NCBI RefSeq assembly: GCF_000967655.1 | Contig: NZ_JXYA01000053.1 | Coordinates: 1 to 35,631, forward strand | Reading direction: 5' to 3' | Length of the DNA stretch: 35,631 nucleotides | From: Pseudoalteromonas rubra | GTDB lineage: Bacteria > Pseudomonadota > Gammaproteobacteria > Enterobacterales > Alteromonadaceae | Shown: positions 33,634 to 35,631 of the stretch, one piece after another | Layout: each line of letters opens with the position of its first letter | Position numbering within the stretch: position 1 is the stretch's first letter | Made by a program: the position numbers and the translations under genes | The notes under the pieces: generated by a model | Seen by the model: only the letters and a program-made list of their open reading frames with translations | What the model was told of the DNA's origin: nothing | Databases searched by the model: none

Positions 33634-34185
33634 TTAAAGCTTGCGGCCCATGACAACAAATTGTATGTCGGGAAATAAAATACCAGGCTGAGGCGGCAGC
33701 AGCACCTCAAAGTGGTGCACCTGCATCGCTGCAACCCGTGAAACAGGGCAATCTAGCACAAGATATCTGCAACCCAGCTCTTTAGCCAGCTGCAAGCGTG
33801 CCTTAATGAGCTGGGTCGCTAACCCTTGGCTTCGCCACTGCGTAGCGACGGCAAGTCTTCCCCAGGTGGCCAATGGGGTAGTCAATTGGCTGCTCAGCGA
33901 TTGGTAAAGTTGTTGCTCCGGTAAATGAGCCAGATCCGTACACAGGTTCATTCTGGCTGTTGCGATAATATTGCCCTGATGTTTTGCCAGCCAGATATAT
34001 GCTTTATCATCTGCGCCCTCAAGCCAGGAATCGGGTGTCGTACAATGATGGACCGTTTGTCCTTGCTCGCGCCATATTGTGCTCCGAAACTGGCCCAGTC
34101 TGAGCTTGTCTGCATCACTCAATGTGCCCGGGGTATACCGTTGCAGAGAATAGGCTTTTAATTGCGGTTGGGTGAACGCTGTCAT
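33634..34185 (-). CDS. GNAT-family acetyltransferase
   Basis: 183 residues with the acetyl-CoA motif A near 120-140 (GRLAVATQWRSQGLATQLIKARLQ) and a downstream strand-helix (GCRYLVLDCPVSRVAAMQ). N-terminal strands include AYIWLAKHQGNIIATARMNL. I chose ATG 34185 because AAGG is 6 bases upstream; the adjacent ATG 34188 would leave only 3. The acceptor substrate is unknown. Confidence 0.87.
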   Translation of the reverse strand: MTAFTQPQLKAYSLQRYTPGTLSDADKLRLGQFRSTIWREQGQTVHHCTTPDSWLEGADDKAYIWLAKHQGNIIATARMNLCTDLAHLPEQQLYQSLSSQLTTPLATWGRLAVATQWRSQGLATQLIKARLQLAKELGCRYLVLDCPVSRVAAMQVHHFEVLLPPQPGILFPDIQFVVMGRKL

Positions 34186-34286
34186 CATGATCCTTAATAT
34201 GATAGCAATAGCCGCACAATACTAGCTCATATTTGAGAACATGCCAGATTTTGTTCGCGATTGAGATAAAGAGAAAAGAGAGGAGC

Positions 34287-34309
34287 AGCAGGCGCAGTGT
34301 GCACCTGCT
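34287..34309 (-). terminator. Terminator of folD
   Basis: On the minus strand AGCAGGTGC-ACACT-GCGCCTGCT forms a 9-bp stem with one T-G pair, 10 bases after the folD stop. A pyrimidine-rich tail with several T-runs follows (CTCCTCTCTTTTCTCTTT). Confidence 0.6.
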
Positions 34310-34318
34310 TTGAAGACT

Positions 34319-35173
34319 TTAACTATGATAGTTTTCGCAGGCTTCGAGTGTGTTCTCAATCAGACTTGCAACTGTCATTGGTCCAACACCACCGGGTACT
34401 GGCGTGATGAAGCTGGCACGTTGCTCGGCAACATCATATTGTACATCGCCGACCAGCTTGCCAGACTCTAGTCGGTTAATGCCGACATCGATGACCATGG
34501 CACCTTCTTTAATCCAGTCACCCGGAATAAATTCCGGTTTACCAACGGCAACGACCAGTAGATCGGCGCGGCGCACATGCGCTTCAAGATCTTGGGTAAA
34601 TTTGTGACAAACGGTTGTCGTACAGCCAGCGAGCAGCAACTCGAGTGACATTGGGCGACCAACAATATTAGATGCACCCACAACAACGGCATGCATACCT
34701 TTATACCTTACGCCGGTTGAATCGAGTAAGGTAATGATCCCTTTGGGTGTGCACGGGCGCAGTGCTGGCATACGTTGTGCCAGGCGTCCGACGTTATAAG
34801 GGTGGAAACCATCAACATCTTTGTGTGGATGGATACGCTCCAGCACTTTCTCTGCATCTAGCCCCTCTGGTAAAGGTAACTGGACTAGGATACCGTCAAC
34901 GCTTGGATCCTGATTGAGCGTGTCCACCAACTCCAGCAATTGCTCCTCACTTGTGTCTGCAGGTAGATCATATGACTTAGATACGAAGCCGACTTCCTCA
35001 CACGCCTTACGCTTTGAGCCGACATATACCTGGCTGGCGGGGTCCTGGCCAACCAGTACAACTGCTAGTCCTGGTGCTCTGAGCCCCTGATTGATCCGCG
35101 CTGCAACGCGGTTGGCTACGGTACTGCGAACTTGTTTCGCAATGACTTTACCGTCGATGATGTTTGCCGTCAT
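34319..35173 (-). CDS. folD: Methylenetetrahydrofolate dehydrogenase/cyclohydrolase
   Basis: Bifunctional enzyme interconverting 5,10-methylene-THF and 10-formyl-THF, supplying one-carbon units. 284 residues, as usual. Y50 and K54 (QVYVGSKRKACEEVG) are the catalytic pair; ILVQLPLP lies near 95, VVGASNIVGRP is the NADP-binding loop near 164, and PVPGGVGPMT lies near the C-terminus. It is monocistronic. Confidence 0.97.
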   Translation of the reverse strand: MTANIIDGKVIAKQVRSTVANRVAARINQGLRAPGLAVVLVGQDPASQVYVGSKRKACEEVGFVSKSYDLPADTSEEQLLELVDTLNQDPSVDGILVQLPLPEGLDAEKVLERIHPHKDVDGFHPYNVGRLAQRMPALRPCTPKGIITLLDSTGVRYKGMHAVVVGASNIVGRPMSLELLLAGCTTTVCHKFTQDLEAHVRRADLLVVAVGKPEFIPGDWIKEGAMVIDVGINRLESGKLVGDVQYDVAEQRASFITPVPGGVGPMTVASLIENTLEACENYHS

Positions 35174-35472
35174 GACTGACCTTTAAATTTAAGGGTTAAT
35201 TACTTGAACGATTATAGAGTGTATTAAAGGGGGTACTCTATTTATTAGTGGCATATGAGTTATTGAAATCAGCACTAAGCATGATAGGACAAAACTCAAA
35301 AAGCCGTCACTATTTTCTCAAAAATCCCCTGAATAGCCAAGCTGGATCCGTCGCCGGGCGCCTTTATTACCACTGAAGCTAAAGAAATTGCTGGAAAACC
35401 AATCGTTTTGTTATATTAATTAAACGTTTTGCAGTAAAAATAGTCAGTTGACATGATTTCTAAAAAAAATGT
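35174..35472. other. Intergenic region between folD and the tRNA-Pro promoter
   Basis: No gene is supportable. The folD end is AT-rich and should hold its promoter. The remainder is unstructured except for a second TTGACA at 35449-35454 that lacks a good -10 partner. Confidence 0.5.
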
Positions 35473-35508
35473 TTGACCTCATCCGGGCAAATCACTATTA
35501 TGCACCCC
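35473..35508 (+). promoter_or_regulatory. Sigma-70 promoter of tRNA-Pro
   Basis: TTGACC (35473-35478) and TATTAT (35496-35501) with 17-base spacing, then the GC-rich discriminator GCACCCC. The form is the same as at the tRNA-Asn promoter and points to stringent control. The tRNA begins about 46 bases after the predicted start of transcription. Confidence 0.78.
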
Positions 35509-35554
35509 GTTGTCAACGAGGGGCTCGCAAGAGAAACTCTGAAATAACAAATGT

Positions 35555-35631
35555 CGGCGATTAGCGCAGCTTGGTAGCGCACTTGGTTTGGGTCCAAGGG
35601 GTCGCAGGTTCAAATCCTGCATCGCCGACCA
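35555..35631 (+). tRNA. tRNA-Pro(TGG)
   Basis: 77-base cloverleaf: acceptor CGGCGAT/ATCGCCG, D-arm GCGCAGCTTGGTAGCGC, anticodon TGG in GTTTGGGTC, T-arm GCAGG-TTCAAAT-CCTGC, discriminator A and encoded CCA, ending on the last base of the window. It resembles E. coli proM. Further tRNAs probably follow outside. Confidence 0.97.

Overview
The window reads as a chromosomal segment of a marine gammaproteobacterium of the Alteromonadales, most like Pseudoalteromonas. This is inferred from protein style and gene order (rsxABCDGE-nth, a CsrD/MshH-type regulator, MetR, UvrB, PyrC, FolD) and from a short ATACCAATTT-ended repeat. No database search was possible. Nearly all of it is core chromosome. There is no prophage, insertion sequence with a transposase, CRISPR array or obvious genomic island. 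Both ends fall in tRNA genes: the last 19 bases of a tRNA-Glu at the left and a complete tRNA-Pro(TGG) ending on the final base. This suggests a contig broken at tRNA repeats.

Layout. 1-5218 (+): an Aer-type redox/energy-taxis receptor, a secreted four-cysteine protein and a membrane-anchored protein of unknown function, then a DksA paralogue lacking two zinc ligands followed by a COG0523 metallochaperone GTPase. A 15-bp near-perfect Zur-type operator (3458-3472) overlaps the -10 element of this last pair, so it reads as a zinc-starvation operon. 5215-14016 (-): rsxA-B-C-D-G-E and nth, the electron-transport complex that keeps SoxR reduced or acts as an ion-motive Rnf pump, then a lactate permease. 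RsxC carries a roughly 380-residue tail of about ten Ala/Lys repeats. 14189-16132 (-): a CsrD/MshH-like protein with degenerate GGDEF and EAL motifs. 16328-16707 (-): four tandem identical tRNA-Asn genes behind a strong promoter with a GC-rich discriminator.

16708-17840 is the largest gap. It contains nine GATC sites in about 300 bp, an AT-rich stretch, four consecutive inverted repeats (the last a pair of facing DnaA boxes) and a possible 32-codon small gene. It lies upstream of a MATE exporter translationally coupled to uvrB. The setting recalls E. coli DARS1, which lies upstream of uvrB, and is the least explained part of the window.

21245-28518: a bidirectional terminator, an outer-membrane beta-barrel, a LysR regulator divergent from a glutathione S-transferase, a GNAT protein, an iron-type alcohol dehydrogenase, a 119-residue unknown protein flanked by two copies of the short repeat (one full length, one internally deleted), an ElyC/YdcF-like protein, and metR preceded by tandem MetJ boxes. 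28519-35631: a GAF-GAF-GGDEF-EAL enzyme, pyrC with terminator, a periplasmic solute-binding protein, a lone FHA protein, a GNAT acetyltransferase, folD, and tRNA-Pro with its promoter.
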